NCBI GenBank assembly: GCA_910587185.1 | Contig: CAJULY010000001.1 | Location: 310,001 to 374,000, forward strand | Direction of reading: 5' to 3' | Origin: an uncultured Muribaculaceae bacterium | GTDB taxonomy: Bacteria; Bacteroidota; Bacteroidia; Bacteroidales; Muribaculaceae | Length of the DNA: 64,000 nt | Shown here: in pieces, positions 8,885-15,688 of the stretch | How positions within the stretch are numbered: position 1 is the stretch's first letter | Layout of the letters: each line of letters starts with the position of its first letter | Made by a program: the position numbers and the translations under genes | The notes under the pieces: model-generated | Databases searched by the model: none | What the model was told of the DNA's origin: nothing | The model's input: only the letters and a program-made list of their open reading frames with translations

Positions 8885-9066
8885 GGGCTAATCAATGCGA
8901 TTGAGTAATGGGAAAGAGTTCGATGAACAAGTCCGAAGGACGTGCTGCGTCATAACCGTGCACTCCGCTTCGCTCCATGGCCGGTTACTTTCAGCACGCC
9001 CTGACGGGCTCTGATTGGGAAAACATGACAAAAATTTCTTAACTCAACCGCATTGATCGGGCTAAT
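8885..9066. repeat. MITE-like palindromic element (copy A)
   Basis: About 180 bp without a gene. Imperfect inverted ends (ATCAATGCGATTGAGTAA at 8891-8908; its near complement at 9039-9057) lie inside a direct repeat GGGCTAAT at 8885-8892 and 9059-9066. Two nested arm pairs lie inside: CGTGCTG (8941-8947) with CAGCACG (8992-8998), and TAACCG (8953-8958) with CGGTTA (8982-8987). The part 8962-9034 recurs at 14931-15005. No transposase or open frame is present. Confidence 0.65.
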
Positions 9067-9130
9067 TGGAAGAACTAAAATGGAATCTCTGAAATTTTTT
9101 TCAGAGATTTTTTATTTTTCCGGGAAAATA

Positions 9131-9162
9131 TTTGCAAAACTAAAATATTAGTTGTTTCTTTG
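9131..9162 (+). promoter_or_regulatory. Promoter of blaI-M56 operon
   Basis: TTTG at 9131-9134, 20 bases, then TTTCTTTG at 9155-9162, one mismatch from TAnnTTTG. Transcription should start near 9169. The two operators described separately cover the -33/-7 spacer and the leader. Confidence 0.65.
9139..9152. promoter_or_regulatory. BlaI-type operator 1
   Basis: Palindrome ACTAA-AATA-TTAGT placed between the -33 and -7 elements. It has the same arms as operator 2, 32 bp away centre to centre, which is about three helical turns. Confidence 0.75.
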
Positions 9163-9170
9163 CGACATAA

Positions 9171-9184
9171 ACTAAAACATTAGT
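9171..9184. promoter_or_regulatory. BlaI-type operator 2
   Basis: Palindrome ACTAA-AACA-TTAGT ending 4 bases before the blaI start codon. With operator 1 it should let two repressor dimers bind the same face of the DNA and shut off the operon. Confidence 0.75.
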
Positions 9185-9188
9185 TGCA

Positions 9189-9566
9189 ATGAGACAAAAG
9201 AACCGGCTTACAGAAAAAGAGAGCGAGATCATGCGTCAGCTCTGGTCGCGGGGCCCGCTCTTCGTCAGGCAGATGCTTGAGGAATATCCCGACCCTAAAC
9301 CACACTTCAACACCGTTTCGACCACGGTGCGCATCCTCGAGGACAAAGGGTTTGTCAGTCATGAAGTCATCAACGGCTCCCACTGCTATCATGCCACCGT
9401 AGGTTCAGAGTATTTCCGCAGAAGCTCGCTTGAGAGCGTAGTGCGCAACTATTTCAACAACTCCTACCGCGACGTGGTCAGCGCGCTTGTGGCCGAAGAA
9501 AAAATAAGCGACGAAGAACTGCGCGAAATTCTTCAAATGATCGAAAAACGCCACGACAATGGGTAA
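9189..9566 (+). CDS. BlaI/MecI-family transcriptional repressor
   Basis: 125 residues. A winged helix-turn-helix fills about 1-75 (LTEKESEIMRQLWSRGPLFV, then STTVRILEDKGFVSHE); the C-terminal helices (SLESVVRNYFNNSYRDVVSA onward) form the dimerisation and cleavage region. In the classic system the repressor is proteolysed after a signal from a membrane M56 protease, which is the next gene here and overlaps by 8 bp. Two matching palindromes flank its promoter, so it is probably self-repressed. No beta-lactamase lies nearby; the likely target is the downstream M56-TonB/receptor set. Confidence 0.9.
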   Translation: MRQKNRLTEKESEIMRQLWSRGPLFVRQMLEEYPDPKPHFNTVSTTVRILEDKGFVSHEVINGSHCYHATVGSEYFRRSSLESVVRNYFNNSYRDVVSALVAEEKISDEELREILQMIEKRHDNG

Positions 9567-11016
9567 CGCGCTCGTCTTCACTCTCTGCTCGGCGATATTT
9601 CTCCTGGCCGGCTACCTCGGTTACAAATGTCTGCTCTCCTCCTGCAACCAGCCGGCATTCAACCGCGCAGTCATTCTTGCGGTGTATGCTCTCTCGGCTC
9701 TCTGGTTTCTCTTTCCTGAGATAACCGTCAATATTCCGAGCGATCTGTCAGGCGGAATATCTATCGGAAAGATTTCAGCGGCCATAGCCGAAGCGACTGA
9801 CGGAACCGCCGGATTTTCGTGGACGGAGACGATCATCACCGTCTGGATCTGCGGAATGGTGTTCTTCCTGACGAAAACCGTTATCGGAATCATCTCCCTG
9901 GTCCGCTACATCAGACGTGGCCGCAGAATCAAGCAGGACGATTATACACTTGTCATCACCGACGATGCGCCACACTCACCTTTCAGCTGGATGCGTTACG
10001 TGGTCATCCACAAAGCCGATGTTGCCGACGACCGGCTGATCGTCAGCCATGAGATAGCACACATCCGTCGCCGACACACCCTTGACCTCATCATCGCGCA
10101 GATATTCTGCATAGTGCAGTGGTTCAATCCCGGAGCGTGGCTTATGAAAGAGGAGCTTGAAAGCGTGCATGAATATCAGGCGGATGAAGACGTGCTTGGC
10201 GAAGGCGTCAATCTGAAAGATTATCAACTCATATTAATAAAAAAGACTGTCGGCAACCGTTTCCACCAGCTTACCAACAGCCTTAATCACAGTCAACTTA
10301 AAAAACGTTTAACCATGATGATGAAATCAAAAAGCAAACGGAGCGCCCGTCTCGGTGCGGCGGTCCTCCTCCCCGCGATGCTCGCGGCGGCCGTAGTAGT
10401 CAATCTTCCTGAAGTAGCCTCGGCCATGGATCTCTTACGGCCCGACAAAGTTAGCGGTTTGACCGCTGAAATGCAAACTGCAAAAGTTAAAGTAACTGAC
10501 AGCGACAACACTGGTGCTGTCGCCACGGAGCCTGCGGCCGAAAAATCCGTTACCGCCGGGACCGCAATTACCGATAACGGCGCCCTGCTTGCGGCGAACA
10601 GCTCCCAGGCAAAGAAAAAGAGCCCGAAAAAGCTGCGCACTGTCTCCAAGGGGACAATCAAGACAAATGACCCGTCAAAAGTTATAGCCTATGAAAATGT
10701 TTCCGACGAAGATCTGGACGTTTATCCGGCCTATCCGGGAGGGGACATGGCTCTCATCAATCATTGTATAAGGAATATAGTTTATCCCGCTGAAGCTTTT
10801 GTAAACAAAATTCAGGGAGATGTCATAGTCAGTTTCATAGTCGATACAGACGGCTCCATAACCGATGTCAAAGTCGCCAATCCGGTTCATCCGGCCCTTG
10901 ACGCCGAAGCTGTGAGAGTCGTCAAAGCCATTCCTAAGAAATTTTCTCCGGGTAAAAAAGATGGTAAAGCCGTAAAAACGACCATCAATCTCCCGGTAAA
11001 ATTCAAATTGAAATAG
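9559..11016 (+). CDS. M56 (BlaR1-like) sensor protease fused to TonB C-terminal domain
   Basis: 485 residues. Membrane segments at about 1-25, 33-50, 88-115 and again near 265-285. The cytoplasmic M56 zinc site is IVSHEIAHIRRRH (HExxH, about 160-170) with a downstream VHEYQADEDV. After a linker (about 290-395) comes a TonB C-terminal domain (YPGGDMALINHCIRNIVYPA to the end) containing the usual GDVIVSFIVDTDGSI strand. It probably senses a periplasmic signal, cleaves BlaI, and contacts outer-membrane receptors through the TonB domain. It overlaps blaI by 8 bp. The fusion is typical of Bacteroidetes; its ligand is unknown. Confidence 0.88.
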   Translation: MGNALVFTLCSAIFLLAGYLGYKCLLSSCNQPAFNRAVILAVYALSALWFLFPEITVNIPSDLSGGISIGKISAAIAEATDGTAGFSWTETIITVWICGMVFFLTKTVIGIISLVRYIRRGRRIKQDDYTLVITDDAPHSPFSWMRYVVIHKADVADDRLIVSHEIAHIRRRHTLDLIIAQIFCIVQWFNPGAWLMKEELESVHEYQADEDVLGEGVNLKDYQLILIKKTVGNRFHQLTNSLNHSQLKKRLTMMMKSKSKRSARLGAAVLLPAMLAAAVVVNLPEVASAMDLLRPDKVSGLTAEMQTAKVKVTDSDNTGAVATEPAAEKSVTAGTAITDNGALLAANSSQAKKKSPKKLRTVSKGTIKTNDPSKVIAYENVSDEDLDVYPAYPGGDMALINHCIRNIVYPAEAFVNKIQGDVIVSFIVDTDGSITDVKVANPVHPALDAEAVRVVKAIPKKFSPGKKDGKAVKTTINLPVKFKLK

Positions 11017-11065
11017 TCTCATTAGAAGTTTGAGATTGCTTGACAATTTTGTTCCCGATCTCTTA

Positions 11066-11108
11066 AAGCCTCCGGTTGCAATCGTCGTTCGGTGAAAGCC
11101 GGGGGCTT
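11066..11108 (+). terminator. Terminator after M56-TonB gene
   Basis: Stem AAGCC-t-CCGG (11066-11075) with CCGG-g-GGCTT (11099-11108), followed by ATTTT. It separates the regulatory pair from the receptor gene, which therefore needs its own promoter or read-through. Confidence 0.6.
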
Positions 11109-11231
11109 ATTTTGTCCCGTAATTACCGGGGTATAAGAAAAAAATCCGTTTTCCGTGTCACAAATCCCGGGTCTGCTACGTCATACCCATGATTTGTCAT
11201 CTCAAAACTAATTATTATCAAAATATCAGAA

Positions 11232-13664
11232 ATGAAATTTTTTAAATTCTTTTTTCTGTCGGTAATGTTTCTGGGCATCGGCATGAATGCATCTGCGCAG
11301 AAATATGCCGTCAAAGGCGTGGTCGCGGATTCCACCGGCACGGGGGAGCCGTTTGCCACGGTGCGCATATTCAGCCGCACCGACACCGTCAAGCCCGTAG
11401 CCACACTGGTGACTTCCGAAGAGGGCCTCTTCTCACAGGCATTGAGCCCCGGTGCCTACCGTCTCATGATTCTATCGACCGGACGCACGCCGATACGCAC
11501 CATGTTCGACATCACCGAGGCTAAACCTGTGGCCGATCTCGGGACGCTCGTCATCCGCGACTCGGGCCGCACGCTGAAGGAAGTAGTGGTCGAAGGCACG
11601 CGCCCGCTGATCTCGCGCGAGATCGACCGCATAGCCTACGACGTGGCCAACGACCCGTCGGCCTCCACTACCCAGCTCGACGAGATGCTCAAGCGAGTGC
11701 CGCTCGTGACGGTCGATCCCGACGGAACCATCAAGATAAAGGGCAGCTCGAGTTTCCTCATCTACAAGAACGGGCGCCGCAACAACACTTTCAGCAACAA
11801 CGCCAAGGAGATATTCAAGTCCATTCCCGCCTCGATGATCCAGAAAATAGAGGTCATCACCGATCCGGGGGCACGCGAGGACGCCGAGGGCGTAGGCATG
11901 ATACTGAACATAGTGACCAAAGAGGAGATGAGCTTCAAGGGCGTGATGGGAAATGTAGGCCTCAGTTATGCCACCAACTCCAATGTCCCCAACCCCAATC
12001 TGTGGCTCATGTCGCAGATCGACAAGCTGACCTTCTCGGTTTATGGCAGCGTCTATTCTTACCCGAGTCGCTCGGGGAAACAGGTGCATACTACCGAACG
12101 CGTCTTTGATGACACGGGCAACCGTTATACCGACAGGAATGTAATGAAATCCTCGGGTGTATCAGAAAATCTGGGATTCGAGCTGAGTTATGAAATCGAC
12201 ACTCTCAACCTGATCACCGCAGATTTCTTTTCATATCTAAGTTCCAGAAAGTCGATGAACGACCAGAGCGTAGCGATGTACGGTCCCGACGGCGATCTGC
12301 TCTACAGCTACAAGACCCGTGCCGACTATGTAAAACCGTCGCGTTGGCATTATCTCAGCGGCAATTTCAACTATCAGCGCCTGACCCACAAGAAAGGCGA
12401 GAAGATAATCCTCTCCTATCAGATCAACGGCAACGGCGGACGCACAAACAGCCGTGACCAATATTACGACCAGGTCAACATGCCGGTGGATTACACGGGC
12501 ATTTACAACAACTCGCGCGCCTCTCTGCTCGAACACACCCTTCAGCTCGACTGGACGCGCCCGCTATGGTCAGGACACACGCTCGACCTCGGCGGAAAAT
12601 ACATCTACCGCGACAACCACAGCGTTGCCGACCGCGACTATGAGGGAGCGGGCATAAACCACACCGATTTCTCCCACATCACCCAGATAGGCGCTCTCTT
12701 CGCCGACTACCGCGTCAACATAGGCAAACTCGGTCTCCGCGCCGGAGTGCGCTACGAGTTCTCGCGTCTGTCGGCCAAGTTCCACACAGGCAACGACAAG
12801 GATTTCCACAGCGACCTGAACGACTGGGTTCCGAACGCGGCGATCTCCTACAACATCAACGACAACAACTCGGTTCGCCTCTCCTACAGCTCAAGCATCC
12901 AGCGCCCCGGCATCAACTACCTTAACCCGACGGTCAACGCCGGCCCGACATCGACCTCGCAGGGCAATCCCGATCTGAGCAGTCTGCGCAACCAGTCGGC
13001 CAACCTCAACTACAGCTTCTTCACCAACAAGCTCAGCATTGACTTCAACACGAGCTTCGGCTGGAGCAACAACGCCATCATATCGGTTCAGACCTCGCGC
13101 GACGACCATCTTTATTCGACCTACGCCAACGCCGGACGAAACCGCTACTTCAGCAACTATCTCTACATGATGTGGAACATGACCAGCAAGACCCGAGTTA
13201 TGCTCAACGGAGGTATCAGATACAACTACTACAAGAATCCCTCGGCAGGAATCAAATTCGACGGATGGAGCCCAGACTGTTACTTCCGCGTTCAGCAGAC
13301 CCTCCCCGCGAAACTGAATCTTTCCGTGTTCACTTACTATGAAGGGGACCGCAAGTCACTCTATCAGGTGTTCACTCCAGTGGGCATGTCGAAGATCTAC
13401 TACGGCTTCGGTCTGCGCCGTTCGTTCCTGAAGGAAGATCGCCTGAGCGTGGATCTGAACTTCACCAATCCTTTCGGACCGCGCCACAGCAAATACCGCA
13501 GCTATCAGGTGAACGTTCCCTATCAGAGCGTATCGCGCTCGGAATCATGGAACAACATGACCGCACGGATCAGTATCTCCTATCGTTTCGGCAAGCTTAA
13601 CGCACAGGTCAAGAAAGTCCGCGGAATCTCGAACAACGACGTTGTCGGCGGCAACAACCGATAG
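11232..13664 (+). CDS. TonB-dependent-type outer-membrane receptor (OMP_b-brl_3 family)
   Basis: 810 residues. Signal peptide at about 1-22 (ending NASAQ). A carboxypeptidase-regulatory-like beta domain (about 25-115) begins VKGVVADSTGTGEPF. A plug-like region (about 120-220; LKEVVVEGTRPLISREIDRI, EMLKRVPLVTVDPDG) is followed by a long beta-barrel ending in ISYRFGKLN plus a short tail. This matches the outer-membrane beta-barrel family that often sits beside BlaI/M56-TonB pairs. It may be the transport or signalling partner of the upstream M56-TonB protein. The substrate is unknown; no SusD-like gene is adjacent. Confidence 0.82.
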   Translation: MKFFKFFFLSVMFLGIGMNASAQKYAVKGVVADSTGTGEPFATVRIFSRTDTVKPVATLVTSEEGLFSQALSPGAYRLMILSTGRTPIRTMFDITEAKPVADLGTLVIRDSGRTLKEVVVEGTRPLISREIDRIAYDVANDPSASTTQLDEMLKRVPLVTVDPDGTIKIKGSSSFLIYKNGRRNNTFSNNAKEIFKSIPASMIQKIEVITDPGAREDAEGVGMILNIVTKEEMSFKGVMGNVGLSYATNSNVPNPNLWLMSQIDKLTFSVYGSVYSYPSRSGKQVHTTERVFDDTGNRYTDRNVMKSSGVSENLGFELSYEIDTLNLITADFFSYLSSRKSMNDQSVAMYGPDGDLLYSYKTRADYVKPSRWHYLSGNFNYQRLTHKKGEKIILSYQINGNGGRTNSRDQYYDQVNMPVDYTGIYNNSRASLLEHTLQLDWTRPLWSGHTLDLGGKYIYRDNHSVADRDYEGAGINHTDFSHITQIGALFADYRVNIGKLGLRAGVRYEFSRLSAKFHTGNDKDFHSDLNDWVPNAAISYNINDNNSVRLSYSSSIQRPGINYLNPTVNAGPTSTSQGNPDLSSLRNQSANLNYSFFTNKLSIDFNTSFGWSNNAIISVQTSRDDHLYSTYANAGRNRYFSNYLYMMWNMTSKTRVMLNGGIRYNYYKNPSAGIKFDGWSPDCYFRVQQTLPAKLNLSVFTYYEGDRKSLYQVFTPVGMSKIYYGFGLRRSFLKEDRLSVDLNFTNPFGPRHSKYRSYQVNVPYQSVSRSESWNNMTARISISYRFGKLNAQVKKVRGISNNDVVGGNNR

Positions 13665-13690
13665 AGCTATTGAATAGACATATATATGAA

Positions 13691-13720
13691 TCAGCCGGGT
13701 CTGCAAGCAGATCCGGCTGA
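13691..13720. terminator. Bidirectional terminator between convergent genes
   Basis: Near-perfect stem TCAGCCGG-g-TCTGC with GCAGA-t-CCGGCTGA and a 2-nt gap, followed by AATTTT. It lies between the receptor gene (+) and the gene ending at 13748 (-). Confidence 0.75.
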
Positions 13721-13747
13721 AATTTTATAGGAAGCCCGGCAATGTTA

Positions 13748-14317
13748 TCATGGAAGGGTGGAGTCGCGCAGTTCCGACTCCATTTCGCGGATCTGACGAC
13801 GGATTCGCCCGTCGATGACGAACCCGATAAAAAGGCCGAAAATAGCGCCGACAATCCCACCGACAAGCATGACGGAGCTGACTCTGCTGAAATAAGCGAG
13901 CAGACACACCATCAATGGCAGACAAAGAGCAAAACCGACGGCTTTCTGCCACATACGCGCCTTCTGCAACCGACAGACGGATTCCATTGCCTGAACCACG
14001 TTCATGCGGCTGAGATCAATGTCCTTTACGCGCTCGAGGACCATGAAAGAGAGAAAAGCCATCACTCCGAAATAGACCGCCATCAAGATTACAAGCCACA
14101 ACGGGAAGATCCGTTCGATGGAGAAAGTCCCCGATATCCCGACCCATATAAGGCACAAGGCTATGTTTACCCTGTAGAAACGCGCTATCTTCTCGGATCG
14201 TGAAGCGATTCCGCGCCTGATTATTTTTCTGGCCATTTCCTCACGGTTATCCGCCTTGGAAGGAGCAGCGTCGAGATTCTGCCATTGGGATTTCAGTGTA
14301 TCCAAATCTGTATTCAT
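13748..14317 (-). CDS. Four-helix membrane protein paired with ECF sigma factor
   Basis: 189 residues, no named family recognised. A soluble N-terminus (about 1-45, MNTDLDTLKSQWQNLD) precedes hydrophobic segments at about 48-66, 70-90, 125-143 and 150-168, then a charged tail. It follows an ECF sigma factor gene by 24 bp on the same strand, the usual place for an anti-sigma factor. The N-terminal cytoplasmic helix could be the sigma-binding part. No zinc-binding anti-sigma motif (HxxxCxxC) is visible, so the anti-sigma role is inference from context. Confidence 0.65.
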   Translation of the reverse strand: MNTDLDTLKSQWQNLDAAPSKADNREEMARKIIRRGIASRSEKIARFYRVNIALCLIWVGISGTFSIERIFPLWLVILMAVYFGVMAFLSFMVLERVKDIDLSRMNVVQAMESVCRLQKARMWQKAVGFALCLPLMVCLLAYFSRVSSVMLVGGIVGAIFGLFIGFVIDGRIRRQIREMESELRDSTLP

Positions 14318-14341
14318 AACAGTCTTTTTTAGTCTTTTGAA

Positions 14342-14836
14342 TCATTTATCAGCCGAAGATGAAAGCCGTTGCTTTATCCGGTAGAGGCGCGAAGCAACAT
14401 TAGAGCGAGAGAGACCGGTTATTTCGGAGATCTCGTCGTAGCTATGCTCGTCGAGCCAGAGCATCACTATTGCCTTGTCAATTTTCCCGAGCCGTCCGAT
14501 AAGCTCATACATCATGCGGAGCTGCGCCTGACGTTCCGCCGATTCGTCAATAAGGCCATAAGCGGTCTCGTCCAGACGGCTGACGGAAGAATGTTTTCCA
14601 TGCCGCCGGAAATAGGTAATGCAGGTGTTCAACGCTATGCGATAGACCCATGTGGATACCTTCGCCATGCTGTTGAATCCGTCCAGTCCGCTCCACACGT
14701 TGGCAGCGACCTCCTGATGAAGGTCTTCAAGATGGTCGCGGTCCTCGGCATACATGTAGCATACCTTGTAGATCAAGGCGTCATGATCGCGGAGAATCTC
14801 GAGAAAGCGTTCTGTTTTTTCTGACGGGCGTGACAT
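14342..14836 (-). CDS. ECF-type RNA polymerase sigma factor
   Basis: 164 residues. Region 2 (about 15-80; LIYKVCYMYAEDRDHLEDLH, then VSTWVYRIALNTCITYFRR) and region 4 (about 105-160; AIVMLWLDEHSYDEISEITG followed by LSRSNVASRLYRIKQRL) are both clear. The start MSRPSEKTER at 14836 is preferred over an upstream ATG at 14917, which would add 27 residues unlike a sigma N-terminus. It is probably co-transcribed with the membrane protein that follows. The regulon is unknown; the neighbouring beta-barrel gene is a candidate. Confidence 0.88.
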   Translation of the reverse strand: MSRPSEKTERFLEILRDHDALIYKVCYMYAEDRDHLEDLHQEVAANVWSGLDGFNSMAKVSTWVYRIALNTCITYFRRHGKHSSVSRLDETAYGLIDESAERQAQLRMMYELIGRLGKIDKAIVMLWLDEHSYDEISEITGLSRSNVASRLYRIKQRLSSSADK

Positions 14837-14924
14837 CTTCGTTCTTTTATCTGTTACTATAAGACTCGGATTTACCGAAAAAATTGCAGTGGTAGCAGAA
14901 AAATTTTTATTTGTCATTGTCTAT

Positions 14925-15005
14925 CCGGCCACTCCGCTGCGCTCCATGGCCGGTTACAACACAGCACGCCCTAACGGACTCCGATGGGGAAAACATGACA
15001 AAAAA
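14925..15005. repeat. Partial second copy of the 8962-9034 repeat (copy B)
   Basis: The segment 14931-15005 matches 8962-9034 with a few substitutions and one extra base. Copy B has its own perfect 7-bp stem, CCGGCCA (14925-14931) with TGGCCGG (14947-14953), but lacks the outer inverted ends of copy A. It directly abuts the terminator of the beta-barrel gene. Confidence 0.65.
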
Positions 15006-15036
15006 CGGGAGACAAACAACAAGCGCTTGTCTCCCG
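15006..15036 (-). terminator. Terminator of beta-barrel gene 15060-15662
   Basis: Stem CGGGAGACAA (15006-15015) with TTGTCTCCCG (15027-15036). On the minus strand it is followed by six T residues, a canonical intrinsic terminator. Confidence 0.85.
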
Positions 15037-15059
15037 ATATTGTTTCCGTTTGTTCTCTA

Positions 15060-15662
15060 TTAGAAAAGATAGGCGGCGGTCACTGTCCAATAACGGTTAT
15101 GGCCTTCGATGTTGGAAGAGCCGGTTGCGCCGATACTTTTGAGAGTCTTGGTCATGCCGACGCTGTAGCTTGCAGCGATCTGCAGATGTGAGAAAAGTTC
15201 CGCGCCGGCTCCGAAATTCCATGAAGTGTCGAACTTGCGGTTACGCCATGCTTCCTCGGCGCTTCTGCGGCTGGTAAGGAAGGAGAAAGAGGGACCGGTG
15301 AAAAGCATGGGGCGCACGATTTTGTTGACCAGCGGAAGATTCATTTTCCATTTAAGATTGACGGGAATGTCGATATAGTCACGATTGTCCTTGTGGATCT
15401 CATTCTGCTCCATGAACTGCGCGTTACGGCGCACATACATCAGCGACGCGTCAACCCCGACACCCACTACGGGAGCGGTAAACTCTATCATCGCACCACC
15501 TGTGAAACCGGCACGGTTATCGGCGTCGAAAGCGCTTTCATTGAAGTGGAGAGAGTTGATGGCCACACCGGCCTTGAGTCCGAAACGGAGCTGGGCGTCG
15601 GCCGACAGAGCCGAAGCGAAAGAAGCCACAATAATGGCAAATACGATCGTCAGTTTTTTCAT
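15060..15662 (-). CDS. Small outer-membrane beta-barrel protein (OMP_b-brl_2-like)
   Basis: 200 residues. Clear signal peptide (MKKLTIVFAIIVASFASALS, then ADAQ). The mature part begins LRFGLKAGVAINSLHF, typical of PorT-like or OmpW-like small barrels of Bacteroidetes, with alternating hydrophobic strands and a terminal aromatic strand (TVTAAYLF). Function unknown. It starts 26 bp after the ligA stop on the same strand and may be read from the ligA promoter. An intrinsic terminator follows. Confidence 0.8.
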   Translation of the reverse strand: MKKLTIVFAIIVASFASALSADAQLRFGLKAGVAINSLHFNESAFDADNRAGFTGGAMIEFTAPVVGVGVDASLMYVRRNAQFMEQNEIHKDNRDYIDIPVNLKWKMNLPLVNKIVRPMLFTGPSFSFLTSRRSAEEAWRNRKFDTSWNFGAGAELFSHLQIAASYSVGMTKTLKSIGATGSSNIEGHNRYWTVTAAYLF

Positions 15663-15688
15663 TTTGTCAAAATTCTGTTTGTTGGTTA

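Noticed and set aside
14837..14917. N-terminal extension of the ECF sigma factor to ATG 14917
   Set aside because: The added 27 residues do not resemble sigma region 1 or 2, and family members start near MSRPSEKTER.
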